Part shown: positions 23,136 to 34,602 of the stretch, in pieces
Layout of the letters: every line of letters begins with the position of its first letter
Position numbering within the stretch: position 1 is the stretch's first letter
Assembly: GCF_052857255.1 (NCBI RefSeq)
Contig: NC_135497.1
Location: 543,792,207-543,856,206 of the forward strand
Direction: 5' to 3'
Length of the DNA stretch: 64,000 bases
Source of the DNA: Amblyomma americanum
Lineage: Eukaryota; Arthropoda; Arachnida; Ixodida; Ixodidae
Notes under the pieces: model-generated
Told to the model about the DNA's origin: nothing
The model's input: only the letters and a program-made list of their open reading frames with translations
Databases searched by the model: none
Made by a program: the position numbers and the translations under genes

Positions 23136-23280
23136 ATCATCATAATCAGTTTGTCTGTCCTGTGCCAGTAGCGGCCACCTTATCCTTGCAAACTGCTTAA
23201 TCTCATCCGCCCACCTAACTTTATGCCGCCCCCTGCTACGCTTGATTTCTCTTGGAATATTGTCCATTACCCTTTAAGGG
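23136..23280 (-). mobile_element. RTE-type LINE 3' terminal fragment
   Basis: The reverse complement shows the conserved RTE tail (GTTAGGTGGGCGGATGAGAT, then a GCAGTTTGCAAGGAT-type segment and TGATTATGATGATCA). It matches the RTE ends at 1-274 and 46330-46520 in order. About 145 bp is left. Confidence 0.75.
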
Positions 23281-23389
23281 GTACAGACACAAAAATTAAG
23301 AACGCATACAAACAACAAGATTTGTTTCACAGGCATAAGGAGATGCTTTCTAGGATGTTACAGTCGCAGGCATTCAGAGAAGGATGGGA

Positions 23390-25955
23390 AGTTGGGCGAG
23401 TTGGCAACAGTTCATGGTGGGTGGAACAGCGCGAACAGACGAGAGACGAGAAGAGAAAGACACAGACAAGCGCTGACTCGCAACTAACGTTTTTATGGAG
23501 AACATGCATTTTAAACCCAAAAGCACGTGACCTATTAGTAACAAAGCAATTGCGCTCCCACTTTCAATGATTACATCGCTACACACTTATCAGCCGCAAG
23601 GTAAACTCTCATCAACAACGAGCCTCCCCCCCATTACTTTCAGTTTATGAATTATCAAAAACGAAACCTCCTTATCAACCAAAAGCAAGGAAACCTGGCG
23701 AACACACACTGCTTTTTTTTTGGAATGAAGTACGCCTCCATTATTTTCATGGTTGTTTTACCTCTGTGGCGAAACAAAATCTTTATTTTGGTGACCATGG
23801 GGCGGCATTTTTTCATTTTTTTCGCAATCGGGGCAGCTTTCTTTGAGATAGGAATAACTTGAATCCGAGAGTGAATTAAAGTGTTCCTGCACACGAATAT
23901 TAATAGAACGACCGGTTTGGCCGATGTAAACTTTCTTGCAAGAGAGTGGAAGCTCGTAAAGAACTGAGCAGGCGCAATCGCCCAACCGTGACCTGTGTGC
24001 CATTTTGGAATTAGAACAGGCTCACTTTTTATTTGTTCATGGCGATTTGTAATGACCCGGAATAGCCCACTCAACGTATACTGCGCCGAAAAAACGACGT
24101 CGACTTCGAAACGTCCAGCCACATTTTTCAATTTGTGTGCAATCTGGTGTACATACGGAATACCAGCCAGGTCCTTATTAGGTTTCACAAATTCTGTCCT
24201 TACCAATCACAAAAGCTTTTCAGAAGTTGATGAAATAGCATGTCTGGAAAACCTGCGCTTTGTAGCGTACGGACTTGTGACAGCACACCGTAGAATGCAA
24301 TGATGACATGAGTTCTGAAGGCTAGAGCGACTGCAAGACACATCAATGCAGTTTTTTACAATTTTCGAGTGCCCGGAATAATAGTTGAAAAGAGGTTTCT
24401 GGGACCTTCGTGAATACTCCCAACACACGAAGTCGTTTTTCAAAAACAGTTCTAGGCTTAAATCTGGAGAGAATCGTTTGATGGATCCTCAAACCTGAAT
24501 AGCAATTCATTTGCACTGTCGCGAAAGAGCTTCATGATGTGTACTGTCCTCCTGCTGAAATTTTCGTTCTCAAGAAGCACCAGAAAATCGTCTACAAATC
24601 TCAAAAACACGTATCGCCAATCAATCGATGTGTTTGTTAATAGCTCTGTTCATTTGACCTAGTAAATAATTGCATATTGTGGGCGCCACCTTCGATCCAA
24701 TACATATGCCCTTTTTCGCACATTCACATCACCTCGCCAACTATCGTAGGAGGACATTAAATAAAAGGACAATATTTCATTAAAATTGTCGACAGATATC
24801 CCGCATTGACGCATAAAGCCTGGACTCCATGTACGCGAAAACTCACGCGAACGCGAAGGCGACGGCGGCAAGCGACGAGCGACGCCGTCGCGCGAAGCAA
24901 AATGCATGTGTCGCTTGCCGTGTCGCTCGGATCTGCACCCACAGAAAATTTCGCTCGTCGCCCGGAAGTCCCCCACGCAACTGGCCAACCAGAGCCCCCC
25001 AAAGCAGTTTCCGGTTTGTCCACGGTTTCTCACGGGTACATCTCACGAAACCCGCCCGTCGTCTTGGTCATATCGCCACCGTCGAGAAAATATTTGGTTT
25101 TGTAGCTGAGAGGCAGACCCGCATGATTTAAATAATTAAAACAATCTATTTGTTGGGTGCGGAGGGCTAACAGCATTTGGAGCGGGCTACGCGAGCGGGC
25201 GTACTGCAGGGAGAGATGCGTGTCGAGCCGCGGGTACCGGCGCTCGATCCACCGTGCGGCTGCGCTCCAACTGTGCAGAAACACTCGCGGCGCGCATTCT
25301 CACTGGTAAATTATAGTTTGCTCACTTACAATCAAACTGCGGTGACAGTTTATGGGAGTGTTTTTACTAAGCCGGAGTGCACAGGCACCGAACGAAAGCA
25401 CACCTCCCCCGTGAACCCGTGATGTGACTTCGTCTCCGCAAGCACGCCTTTGGCTATCTCCACTTCCGCTACACCGCTGCCGTAGAGGAAATATTCCTTT
25501 GGCCCTGACTATGAGGCACACTCACAAAATTTTAAGATAGAGAACAGGTTACGGGCGTGTTTCTAAGCTTGAGTCCGCTGCGCACGTCGCGGGTTCGCGT
25601 CGCCTGCCGCCTTCGCTTGCATGGAGGTTGCCCACAAGCGACGGAGCGAACGCCAGCCGTCGCCGCCGCCGTCGCCTTCGCGTTCGCGTGAGTTTTCGCG
25701 TACATGGAGTCCAGGCTTAAAACGTTCCTCATCATTTTCTTCTGCGATGGTCTTTTTGACTCTTTCCATCATGCCTTAGTGAGGCAGACAAATATATAGG
25801 TCTTCAATGTCGACACTGAAGCCTGACCACCATCCCTGATTACTAAACTTTATGAATTGGGTCAACCTATCTGTTTTATCAACCACAAATGAATCGTCCA
25901 CAAATAACCTTGAAAGATGCATTTGCAGGTAACTGCATACCGAGGTAACTGGCAC
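23390..25955 (-). mobile_element. Penelope-like element, left arm of inverted dimer
   Basis: On the - strand, reading down from the centre, come the RT start (DSFVVDKTDRLTQF, then FSVDIEDLYICLP with a motif A Asp), then, beyond an inserted transposon, GICIGSKVAPTICNYLLGQM and FVDDFLVLLEN (catalytic DD). The PLE connector is at 24443-24207 (CWEYSRRSQKPL, SGHSKIVK), followed by VHQIAHKLKNVAGRFEVDV. The GIY-YIG endonuclease is near 23960-23900 (KKVYIGQTGRSINIRVQEH). The outer end is GGGCGAGTTGGCAAC at 23397. Stops and frameshifts occur. The 5' part of the ORF is missing at the dimer centre. Confidence 0.88.
24817..25717. mobile_element. 901-bp TIR transposon (Harbinger-like MITE) with TAA target duplication
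   Basis: Perfect 53-bp terminal inverted repeats begin AGCCTGGACTCCATGTACGC on each end and are flanked by TAA (24814-24816 and 25718-25720). Removing the element and one TAA restores the host PLE frame exactly across EERF-MRQCG, so the ends are certain. The interior is GC-rich with CG-dense subterminal repeats and has no transposase ORF, so it is non-autonomous. A 3-bp TAA duplication fits PIF/Harbinger. The superfamily call is inference from the duplication only. Confidence 0.88.
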
Positions 25956-26693
25956 TTGAAAATACCTGGTATCCAGTTATGTGCAAAAGCAACTTTCAAA
26001 GTTAGTTGTGGACGATTCATTTGTGGTTGATCAAAACGAATAGTTTGACCCAGTTCTTAAAGCTTAGTAATCCGGGATTGTGTTCAGGCTTCAGTGTAGA
26101 CATTGAAGACATATATTATTCTCTGCCTCAAAAAGGCATGTTGGAAGCTGACAAAAAGTGCATCGCTGACTAAAATGATGGAGTACGTTTAATGAGTCAA
26201 TGCAGGGTACCTGTCGAGACTTTTCATAAAATATTGTCGTTTTATTTAGTGTCAACATACGTTTTGTGGCGAGGTTAAGTGTATGTGCAAAAAAGGGCAG
26301 ATGTATTGGAGCGAAGGTTTGCGCCCACAATAAGCAATATTTTCCTAGGTCAAGTTGACGGATCTATTAACAAACACATCCATGGACTGGCGATACGAAT
26401 TTTCAGATTTGTAGCCGATTTTCTGGTGCTGGTGGAAAAAGAAAACTACAGCAGGAGGATAGTGAACATCTTGAACGTCTTTCGCAAGAGTGCAAAGGGA
26501 TTGTCATTCACGTTTGAGGTTCCATCAAAGGGTGCTCTCCAGATGTTAAGCCTCAAATTATATTTCAAAAACGACCACAAGTGTTGGGAGTATTCCCTAA
26601 GGTCCCAGAAAACTGTTTTAAAATATTTATCCGGGCACTCGAAAATTGTAAAAAACAGAATTGGTGTCTTGCATTCGCTCTAGCCTTGAGTTG
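25956..26693 (+). mobile_element. Penelope-like element, right arm of inverted dimer (part 1)
   Basis: From 25972 the sequence is the inverted counterpart of the left arm (GTTAGTTGTGGACGATTCAT pairs with sequence near 25885-25905). Coding text on the + strand includes SNIFLGQVDGSINKH and FRFVADFLVLVE, where the first catalytic Asp of FVDD has become Ala. It then continues to FKNDHKCWEYSLRSQKTVLK and SGHSKIVKN. It breaks at 26693, where a LINE is inserted, and resumes at about 27870. Confidence 0.87.
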
Positions 26694-27870
26694 AGTTGAG
26701 TGGTTGTAAACTACCGGTGGGATTAGCCTTGCAGTTGCTGCCGGCAGTTGCTCCACCGTAGCGACACTTAAATAGAAATCACAGAAACGCTGTCCGCAAA
26801 AACCCAAATAGACACTCCTGAGGTCACCATATGGAGGCCAAATCCGTGTCCTGCAGGTAAAGTAGAAGGCGAGAAGCATCCCTTCTACTCGACTGGCTCC
26901 CGCGCGGGAAAACAATGTCCTGAAGAGAACTGTGAGGAACTCCTGCCTTCTTGAGGGATCCGAATAACACAGCCCGTTCCGCGTTGTACAAAGTACAGCA
27001 CAAGAGGTAATGTTCTATGTCACCACACACACCACACGTTGAACACAATGGTGACAACGCTAGGCCAGTCTTATACATCCACGCCGGCGTACGAGCAGAA
27101 TCCGTGCGAACGCGGTGCAGCAAAGTGGCTTGGTACCTTTTGAGACCCTTGGTCACACATGGCTGATGAGGAGAGCTCCACAAAGAACTGAAGTGGCACA
27201 ACATCACATCTCTGAACATTTGCTTGACTTCATGAGGGACTCCATGTACTCGAATCCCGGAGAGAGCTGTATGGGCGAGGTTGTCTGCTATCTCGTTGCC
27301 TAAGACACCTATGTGCGAGGGCACCCATTGAAAACGTATAGAGAAGCCTTTGCTATGTAGATTCGGCACCAAACGTAGGGATCTAAGACTCAAGGCATCA
27401 GTGGGGAACCCGTATTCTAACCTTTGAAGGGCAGATCTTGAATCCGTAATTATGACAGTAGGTTGAGGCGTACAACACCGTAGCTTCTTTAGAGCTGCCT
27501 CAATGGCAACGCTTTCGGCCATTGTGGAGGACACGACTTTAGTAAAACGAACAGACCAATCATACTTCAAAGACGGAATATGAAAAGCAGCTGCACTAGA
27601 TCCTCTGACCTTGTCCACAGAGCCGTCTGTAAATATTTGAAGACGACTGGAATATTCAGTCTCAAGATGTTCCAGTACGAGCGAACGCATTGCCGCTAAA
27701 GGAGAATTCCGCTTAGCGCGAACGCGGGGAATTGTCAAGGAACAATCGAGGCTCGGAAAGGACCAAGGTGGCTTCAACGTCTTATATCGATCTCGAAGGT
27801 CGAGACCCAGAGAACGAAGAGTATTGAAAGCCAAGTACGCCCGGGACTCAGATCTCTTTCGAAGGCGAGA
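26694..27870 (-). mobile_element. 5'-truncated LINE with intact RNase H and zinc-knuckle tail
   Basis: The - strand frame 27876-26824 (350 codons) is uninterrupted. RNase H motifs carry all expected acidic residues: FTDGS (D84), MAESVAI (E121), ITDSRSAL (D145) and WVPSHIGVLGNEIAD (D198). The C-terminal CSTCGVCGDIEHYLLCC (about 278-294) is a zinc-binding tail of I-clade LINEs. The apparent ATG lies in host PLE sequence, so the coding region is really the truncated end of a polyprotein. The 3' UTR ends in tandem CTCAA units at 26694-26710. It interrupts the PLE right arm, so it is younger than the dimer. Confidence 0.9.
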
Positions 27871-28256
27871 ACTCATGCGATCATTGCATTCCAGATAGTG
27901 TGCTGTCTTAAGTGCGTAGGCTAAAAAGCGCAGGTTTTCTAGACAGTGTTATTTCATCAACTTGTGAAAAGCTTTTGGTATTGGTAAGGGTGGCATTTGT
28001 GAAATCAAAAAGCGAAAAGTACATAAAATACTGGCTGTTATTCCGTATGTGCACAATATAGCACGCAATTTGAAACATATAGCTGGACGTGTCGAAGTCG
28101 ACGTCATTTTTTCGGCGCCGTATAAGTTTAGTGGGCTATGCTGAGCCGTTAGTAATCGCCATGAACAAATAAAAGTGTTAGCCCGTTCCAATGCCAAGTG
28201 GAACACAGGTCATGGTTGGTCGATTGCGCCTGCTCAGTTGTTAGCGAGCTACATTT
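27871..28256 (+). mobile_element. Penelope-like element, right arm of inverted dimer (part 2)
   Basis: The PLE resumes at AGAACTCATGCGATCATTGC and continues with connector text parallel to the left arm (AAGCGCAGGTTTTCTAGACA, then VISSTCEKL, then the LRLLS...ELHLF approach to the endonuclease). It stops before the YIGQTGR motif at about 28256, where unrelated LINE sequence begins. Confidence 0.8.
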
Positions 28257-28284
28257 ATTCAGAGCATAAAAAGTGGGTGGGTTC

Positions 28285-28660
28285 AGTACGAGAACCCATT
28301 GATCGCCATAATAATCCGGCCCCTCTCAACCAGCGATTTCTGGTCGAAGGGGCTGTGGCTATGAAGGGTTGCCTCCCAGCGCTTATAAGTCGGATCGGGA
28401 TTGCTGTCCAAGTCTGGGTTTTCTTGACATTCCCAAACCGCGTGAAAGAGTGTGCCAACTGCTCCACAGAAGGAACAGGACGAATGGTAGGTGTCTGGGT
28501 ACCATTTACTCAATAGGTAAGGATTGGGCAGAGTATTAGATTGTAGTCGCCGGAATATGTGCTCTTCATATTTAATTAGGGTTTTGTGAGGAAGAGGATA
28601 TTTCCTTCTTGTGATCTTATAGTACTCCGTAATTTCTGCGCAGCTTAGTAAGGGTGAGGG
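28285..28660 (-). mobile_element. I-clade LINE C-terminal fragment
   Basis: The - strand frame 28513-28283 reads MSKWYPDTYHSSCSFCGAVG and then a tail with LFHAVWECQENPDL, the C-x2-C ... H-x4-C knuckle of tick I-clade LINEs. Upstream text (YYKITRRKYPLPHKTL region, to about 28650) precedes it in the usual order. The last codons (SLVERGRIIMAING) are standard for the C-terminus of these elements. Confidence 0.82.
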
Positions 28661-30426
28661 GTTGGTTTATTCGAAGAAATTTATTCAGCTGAAGAAAGGG
28701 TAGGAGATCAGTATCAAAAGAAAAAAATGGCAGGGTTTTAACGCAGCTAAAATGCGAAAGCAGTTGTTTAGCCTGACAGGCTCATGGTTTTTCTTTGCTG
28801 GGCCGGCGGCTCGTCTTGCGACAAAATTAGAATCGGGTAAAGCTCTGATCGAGGTTAAGCTGATCTGATCTGTTCGCGCCGCAGATGGAAGTCGGTCAAG
28901 ACGACAATGTATTGTGCACAGCGCCGGTGTGTGGTGTAGTTTGACACAAGGCGCGATCGGCTACGTTGATAGCATAATACTATCGTGCACTGGCAACGAA
29001 GATGATCTCTTCATGGTGCCGCGGGTTCGAATCCGAGTCGTGGCAACGTTTACTTTATATTTTATTTATTAATCTATGCTCTTGGCACAAACCTACAAAC
29101 AAAGCAAGATCATGCTCGGAGTTTACTCATCAAAAAATGGCTGGGGTTTAAATCGGTTGTACGTAATGAAGCAGGCACAAGACCGGGGCAAGAGCTCCGA
29201 CTGAAGCGAACACGGCGAGCTGCTCGCTGTATACGGCTAATCAAGTGTTCATGTCATGTGGTGCGGTGGAGGCTCGGCGCTGGCGGAGCTCGGCTCCAGC
29301 TGTGGCGAATGACATGGTATGACGTCAGGCGTGTGAAGCCTGGCTGGAATGTTCACCTTTCGTTTCAATGTGTGATGACTAGCCTTTTTCTGTAAAACTA
29401 AAATTTTGTGTAAGTTAATGGTCAGCCACATAAGACTGTAATAATTTGCCAGGCGAAGAACGTGGGATATATTCGTTTTATTTATTGGAAGAAGCGGGTG
29501 AGTTAGCGATATTGCTCCAGTCACAAAACGAGTTTCGGATATATTTTCTCGGCATGTAAATCCCAGGTTAAATAAGAGAACGTAACTCCAAGAATGGTGC
29601 GCTGCTCAACAACTTTGGTGTCCTATCTGCTGCCTTAAATTGGGCACTCTGTTGTGAATCCTTTATTTCAAGCTCGGAAAAGCATGGCCATTCTGATTGG
29701 GGGATTTAATCTTAGCTGATTTGATTGTGACGAATGACAGTCATTTTGTGATGAAATATCCTCCTGTGTGTGCTGTAATAGGAGAACTGTAAGAGTTCAA
29801 TAATTAACCTAGCATGTGATGGCTTTCCTTCTTGGTGGATGCACAGATGCCAACCGAGGTTGTACTACACCAAGAGAACAATGTGTAAGCCTGTGACCTG
29901 AGCATTCACAACATCTCTGCCTGGAAGATGCTACAACAAAATTAGACCAGAAAGAGGGGCAACGCTACCGGACTTTCCGTATTCTTCAGTCTGCAAGTTG
30001 CACCTGTGCATAAGTTGCTCCCCCTGCAAATGGGAGTTTTACTCAAAAAGCCTCACACAAATCTCACTAGTGTATAACACACACCTGCTCATTCTGTAAG
30101 TGCTATAAAAACACTGAGGACCCCTTCGTCGGACAGTGTGATGAAGATACTCTTGCGGCAGCAGTCATGTGCAGACGATCCTCGAGCACTGGCCAGGGTG
30201 CTTTCTTTGTATGGTGTGCTTTTTCTTAATTGTTGGCTTTATCAGCTGGGGTGTTCTTGCAGGTTTGCACCTGCAAGGTTTGAATTACGCCAGTCCTAGA
30301 TACTATTGCTCTCGTCAAACAGTCTCCCTGCTTCCTAGATCCTATTTTCCAGCACACATTCAATGGCACAAAATTTCAATTTTGCATGGTAACTCCTCCT
30401 CTCAGGCGGCGTCAAAAATGTGGCAT
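28661..30426. other. Unassigned stretch
   Basis: No ORF with recognisable domains is present. A B-box-like GGGTTCGAATCC at 29022-29033, with a weak tRNA-like 5' portion, suggests an old SINE. Nothing supports exons. The open frame at 30169-30621 runs into the SINE and is not gene-like. Confidence 0.4.
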
Positions 30427-30710
30427 TTGAGAAAAGGAAATGGTGCGGTAACTGTCCTGCTCGATGGCGGACACATCATTTGCGCGTCAGGCAAGGAAGG
30501 TGGGAGTGAAAGAAGAGAATTGGGCAGTGGAGTACTCCAGAATAAGTTGATCACCTGGGAAACTTTAGTGTGCACTTATATCGCACCGCACACGGGCGCC
30601 TTTTGCGTTTCGCCTCTATAAAAACGCGGCCACCGCAGTAGGGTTTAAACCCAGGTACTCTGGCTCGGTAGCTGAACCCGCTAACCCCTGAGCCACCCCA
30701 CTGCGAGGTG
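30427..30710 (-). mobile_element. tRNA-derived SINE (Ruka-like), nearly full-length
   Basis: On the - strand it starts with CAGTGGGGTGGCTCAGGGGT (A box) and has a B-box region GGGTTTAAACCC. It has the body phrase TTTTATAGAGGCGAAACGCA and the downstream CACTAAAGTTTCCCAGGTGA. It ends in GGAAATGCCAC-like sequence. Internal changes such as a 15-bp unique insertion near 30470 show it is older than the SINE at 401-666. Confidence 0.85.
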
Positions 30711-31565
30711 CCATCTCATTCAGTAAGAAAGAACAGTGAGTGAACGAGCGAGCATTTTGATGCCAAAAGGGTTAGGACGCCAGACTGAAAAAGTTCAGCA
30801 GGGCACTGAGCTTGCACTTAGTGTCGTCACTGGGTTCCATGGAGTCTTCACTTGTCTGGATGTAGAGGGCAGAGGTGTAGTGGGCTTGCAGACATTTATT
30901 TTCTCTTGAGATTATTTACTGATCATGCCAAAAGAAGGCGTGTGCCAGGGCATAGTTTTTCAGCGTACTATATGACTCACAGATGGAAAGTTCAGCAAAA
31001 AGCATCACTTATACACTGGAAAACAGAAAAATGTGGTATGTGCATGCGCATTCTTCGTGCTGTACATGCGCAGTGCTAGGTAGGCAACAACATACATTTA
31101 GCCCAGTCCCTCCGGGAGATGTATGCCACAGTGGTCCAGAAAAGATTGGGATTCGATGCTAAATTGAAGGTGAAGGTGAGGTGCTGCTCAGGGGTCTTTC
31201 ACATCTTTTGCTGTATCGTGACAGTTGCACTGTTCAGTTTGTGACACGAAGGCCTCTCTGCTGCATGAACTGCAGGTCACTTGCGGACTTGACCGCTCTG
31301 TTGAATGAACCACGCTAGTTTGTCATGTTTTGTTACAACGCAGTCTGTAGTTTAATAGTGTGCAGTTTAACAGTGGAAGGTAATGGGTTGTAACTATGTG
31401 CAACGTGGCCTAATGGAGTCCATGTTCAGCATGCAATGACCAACTTGGTGCAGCTGGCATGCTAGATAATGCTGGTCCAGTGAATCAGCTGCTATACAAA
31501 GGATATAAAAGTGTATGTTGTAGCGCAAAGGTCCACTCGGTTTTAGCCAAATTGTCTCTCTAGGC
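30711..31565. other. Unassigned stretch
   Basis: No coding, RNA or repeat feature could be supported. Confidence 0.4.
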
Positions 31566-32087
31566 TTAAAGGGGCTCTAAACTCCTTCCGAGGAGACGAC
31601 CTCAACTTACTCAATCACTGCATTGGGTTGTCATGAACATCTGAGCCATATTATACACTCCTACAAGCAGCAGATAACTCAGAATCGCGCGCGAAAGATG
31701 GCGAGACTTTCCTGGCGACTTTTTTATGTTCGCACCCTGCTTCGTCGCTCGCATCTATGTATTCATTTTGAGAGATGGCTATTGGTCAGATTCTTACAGA
31801 CGTCAGGCATGTACCAGCGCAGCGGCCAATAAGCCGCGTAGTTCTGATGGTTCATGGAGCTCTCCCACGGAGATGGGGCCGGCGGAGGAGCGCCGACCTT
31901 CTAATGTGCAAAAGGTGACCAGAGGAGACGGAAAGGCGCGAAGAGGCTCAAATTAAAATTTTGACTGCAAATACCTCAGTTCTACAAAGCGCATTAAAAA
32001 ATTCTTCCTGGACAGTACTCGTGAAGCGTTGTCCTTTTACATTTAAGGCGTAAGGCAACTTTATCAGAGCCCCTTTCAGAGCCCAAT
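31566..32087. mobile_element. MITE-like repeat with short terminal inverted repeats
   Basis: AAAGGGGCTCT (31568-31578) is inverted as AGAGCCCCTTT (32076-32086), giving an element of about 520 bp without a coding region. The internal GTGAAGCGTTGTCCTTTTAC and CATTAAAAAATTCTTCC resemble a common tick interspersed repeat. Target duplication is ambiguous, so the superfamily is not assigned. Confidence 0.6.
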
Positions 32088-33160
32088 TTATGGTATGCCT
32101 GATGGTGCCAGGGTATATGGAATTTGTAAATCGTCAAGTCGTGTTAGGAGGAACAGTCAACTACTAGCCATCCGGCGATGCAGCTCCTGCTAACCACCTC
32201 TGTGGCCAAGCCTGCCAAACAACTTGATTCTGTTGGGACAGAACTCACCGGCACCTTTCCATGAACCCACAACCTGAAGTGCAGCTGTGCCATATTAGTG
32301 CAAAGACGGGCATCCAGCCATTGAGTGGTACGCATGGTATTGGAACCCTTCCCTCGAAGATGGCAGCAGTTATCCAGGCTTAACCAGGTGTGTCGGCAAG
32401 TGGGAAGGCATTGGAGCCTACTATACAGCAAGGTGGACCCATTGAAGGCCGGAAAACTTGCAATGATACGACCAGCTCTGGGAGCGGACTGCAGTTTGTG
32501 AGCCTAAAGATTCCACACTGTTTTGCAGGCCTGCACTAGTGCGACAACGCACTTGCTCCTATGTCAGTGTGTTTTTTAGAAAGATTACATATCATAATTC
32601 TGAACAATCGGAATTATTGGCAGCATCGCTTGGGTAAGCTGCATAGCGGGGCTCAGCACAGTTGACATCGCACTCACCTGATATATCCCATGGGTAGAGG
32701 CAGGCGATAATGTGCGTGCACAGAGGTGTTGATAATTTCTCTTGAAAGACAAAGGCTGAGCGAAACCGACGGAACGTTGCCCCCCAGGGCGACCGACCGC
32801 GGGAGTAACACGCGCTAGAGTTCAGTAGAGACCACCCGCTGAGCAGACGTCAGGGCCCACGAAGCAGCGCCATTCCGTCATGGTGTCGTTCTGCAGGCGA
32901 CTAAAAAAAGTTGTTTCATTCTCCTCCTCTAGATTATTAGTTTATGCAGAGTTGAAATTTAATTCTTAAAGCTCTGCTGTGAAGTCAGAATGATTCAACT
33001 CTCATTAGGTAAATTACAACGCCATAATTTTTTATGCTCTTGTCCTGTGAATTGACTGTCAGTTCTGGTTATCTGAACGCATTTATTCACTCTGAAATCA
33101 GTATTTATGGCAACAACTTAAACACAAGAAAGTGGCTAGAAGGCAAACCACAGTTCAAGT
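32088..33160. other. Unassigned stretch
   Basis: The open frames here (for example 32431-32144 on the - strand) have no recognisable motif. Composition and phrasing look like an unclassified interspersed repeat. No gene is proposed. Confidence 0.4.
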
Positions 33161-33398
33161 TGCTGGCCGCCGCAGTGGCTCAGTGGTTGTCACGCGCGGC
33201 TGCTGACTCGAAAAGACGCGGGTTCAATCCCGGCCGAGGCAGTTGAATTTCGATGGAGGCGAAATTCAAGAGTCTCATCTACTGTGCGATGTTACTGAAC
33301 GTTAAAGAACCCCAGGTGGTCGAAATTGCCAGAGCCCTTCACTACGGCGTGCCTCGTAGCCTCAGTCGTTTTGGGATGTTAAAACCCCTTAAGCCTTA
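33161..33398 (+). mobile_element. tRNA-derived SINE with 9-bp target duplication
   Basis: A box CAGTGGCTCAGTGG and B box GGGTTCAATCCC are followed by the body GATGGAGGCGAAATTCAAGA and CCTTCACTACGGCGTGCC. AGTTCAAGT flanks it at 33152-33160 and 33399-33407. It belongs to the same family as 10310-10547 but has a different 3' end. Confidence 0.92.
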
Positions 33399-34252
33399 AG
33401 TTCAAGTCCCTTGTTTTTCACAACCCCCTTGACAGCCTGCCGTGCTAAGCTCGGAATGGTCGCCTCGTTCATGCAACCCATGTGGCCATACCTAGACATT
33501 TACCAGCTTCGAACCGTGGTTCAGACGCCATGTGTTGAAACAGCTAATTTTCGTGGATTTTGAAGGTAACCCTATTCTAATGAAACTTCTACTGTACGTT
33601 TCTCTCCCTTTCCTTACTACGTTCGCAGTGTTTGGCAGCCATGCGACATTTCATTTCAGCGGGAATAGAGTTTAAAGTTTGTCATTTCCATAGCCTAGGT
33701 TCAGTTGTTATCTGTGAGCAATAGTGCATTTTCGACGCCTGAAACATTTTCAGGACATTCCTACATACTCCTCTCTTCAGTAACAAATTCATGTTGCTTG
33801 TATTAGGTTGTCTTAAGCATTTTATCAAAATACGCTTCATTTTGTGTCACAACTTCAGCCATTCAGCACGCATGTGAGTTTTTCTAGTCTCTGGCCGCGG
33901 ACTGAGTAAGTTTCGATTTGCTGTTTCGGCTGTGTGAAAACTATTTCACTGTGTATTTTTAAAACTGGTTTGTGGTGGCCTTCGAAAGGACTCGAAGCAT
34001 TGTGATGTGGCTACCAACCTAATATATTTGTGAAGACCTACCTGAGTTGCTTTTCAAAAGTATGTTTCAGTAGTAATGAGGTGCTGGCTGCTAGGGTATC
34101 GCATTAAAAAAATTTTCACTGCAGTCGTCGCCTCGAGTAAATTTCTCATGCGCAGCTGTAGCACAGTACACTGCATGCTAAATTGAATTTTAGCACGGCA
34201 TATACTGCGACCACTCGCCAGCAGCGACTGTGCCAGGTGCTGGCGATATGTG
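33399..34252. other. Unassigned stretch
   Basis: No supported feature. AT-rich with short frames only. Confidence 0.4.
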
Positions 34253-34602
34253 CATATTAGATCCTGCCCTTCGCGCTCTTGCGAGCCATGTTTTTCAACG
34301 GTGCGGATTCTGGCCAGGAGTGACAATGTAAAAGCAAGAGAACTTATTGAAGCATTCTATATCAGCAAGAAAGGCAGTTTGTGCGTCAGTGAAGCGTCAT
34401 TATCTTTATACAAGGCGAAAAAAGTTTTTTGAAAGTTGCTGGTCGTGTAAACTTGATGTATGAATATGCTCCTTGCGCAGGCGCCGGTTGACTGTGTATA
34501 TAGGCATGTATGCGGCTTCCCCAAATTAAACCAGTTGTGAGAGGCGCTCTGGTTTGTTTCCTTCTCTTGTGTGTGCGTAGTTTTGGCGCCTAAAAAGTAC
34601 AA
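34253..34602 (+). repeat. Left pseudo-LTR of Penelope-like element
   Basis: It is a 350-bp direct repeat of 36832-37182, starting CATATTAGATCCTGCCCTTC and ending TTTTGGCGCC...AAAAAGTACAA. Its first half encodes the last part of a GIY-YIG endonuclease (SCPSRSCEPCFSTVRIL, then IEAFYISKKGSLCVSEASLS) with an intact stop. It is thus the 3' end of a tandem upstream copy, which is how PLE pseudo-LTRs arise. Confidence 0.9.

Noticed and set aside
25655..25735. CG-rich inverted arm as a host CpG-island promoter
   Set aside because: It is the terminal inverted repeat of the 901-bp transposon, with an exact mate at 24817.
26824..27876. Stand-alone host RNase H gene
   Set aside because: The ATG belongs to the interrupted PLE, the domain order is that of a LINE tail, and it has a LINE 3' UTR.
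30169..30621. 150-codon frame with a hydrophobic start (possible membrane protein)
   Set aside because: Its second half is antisense SINE sequence, and no homologous motif or splice context is seen.
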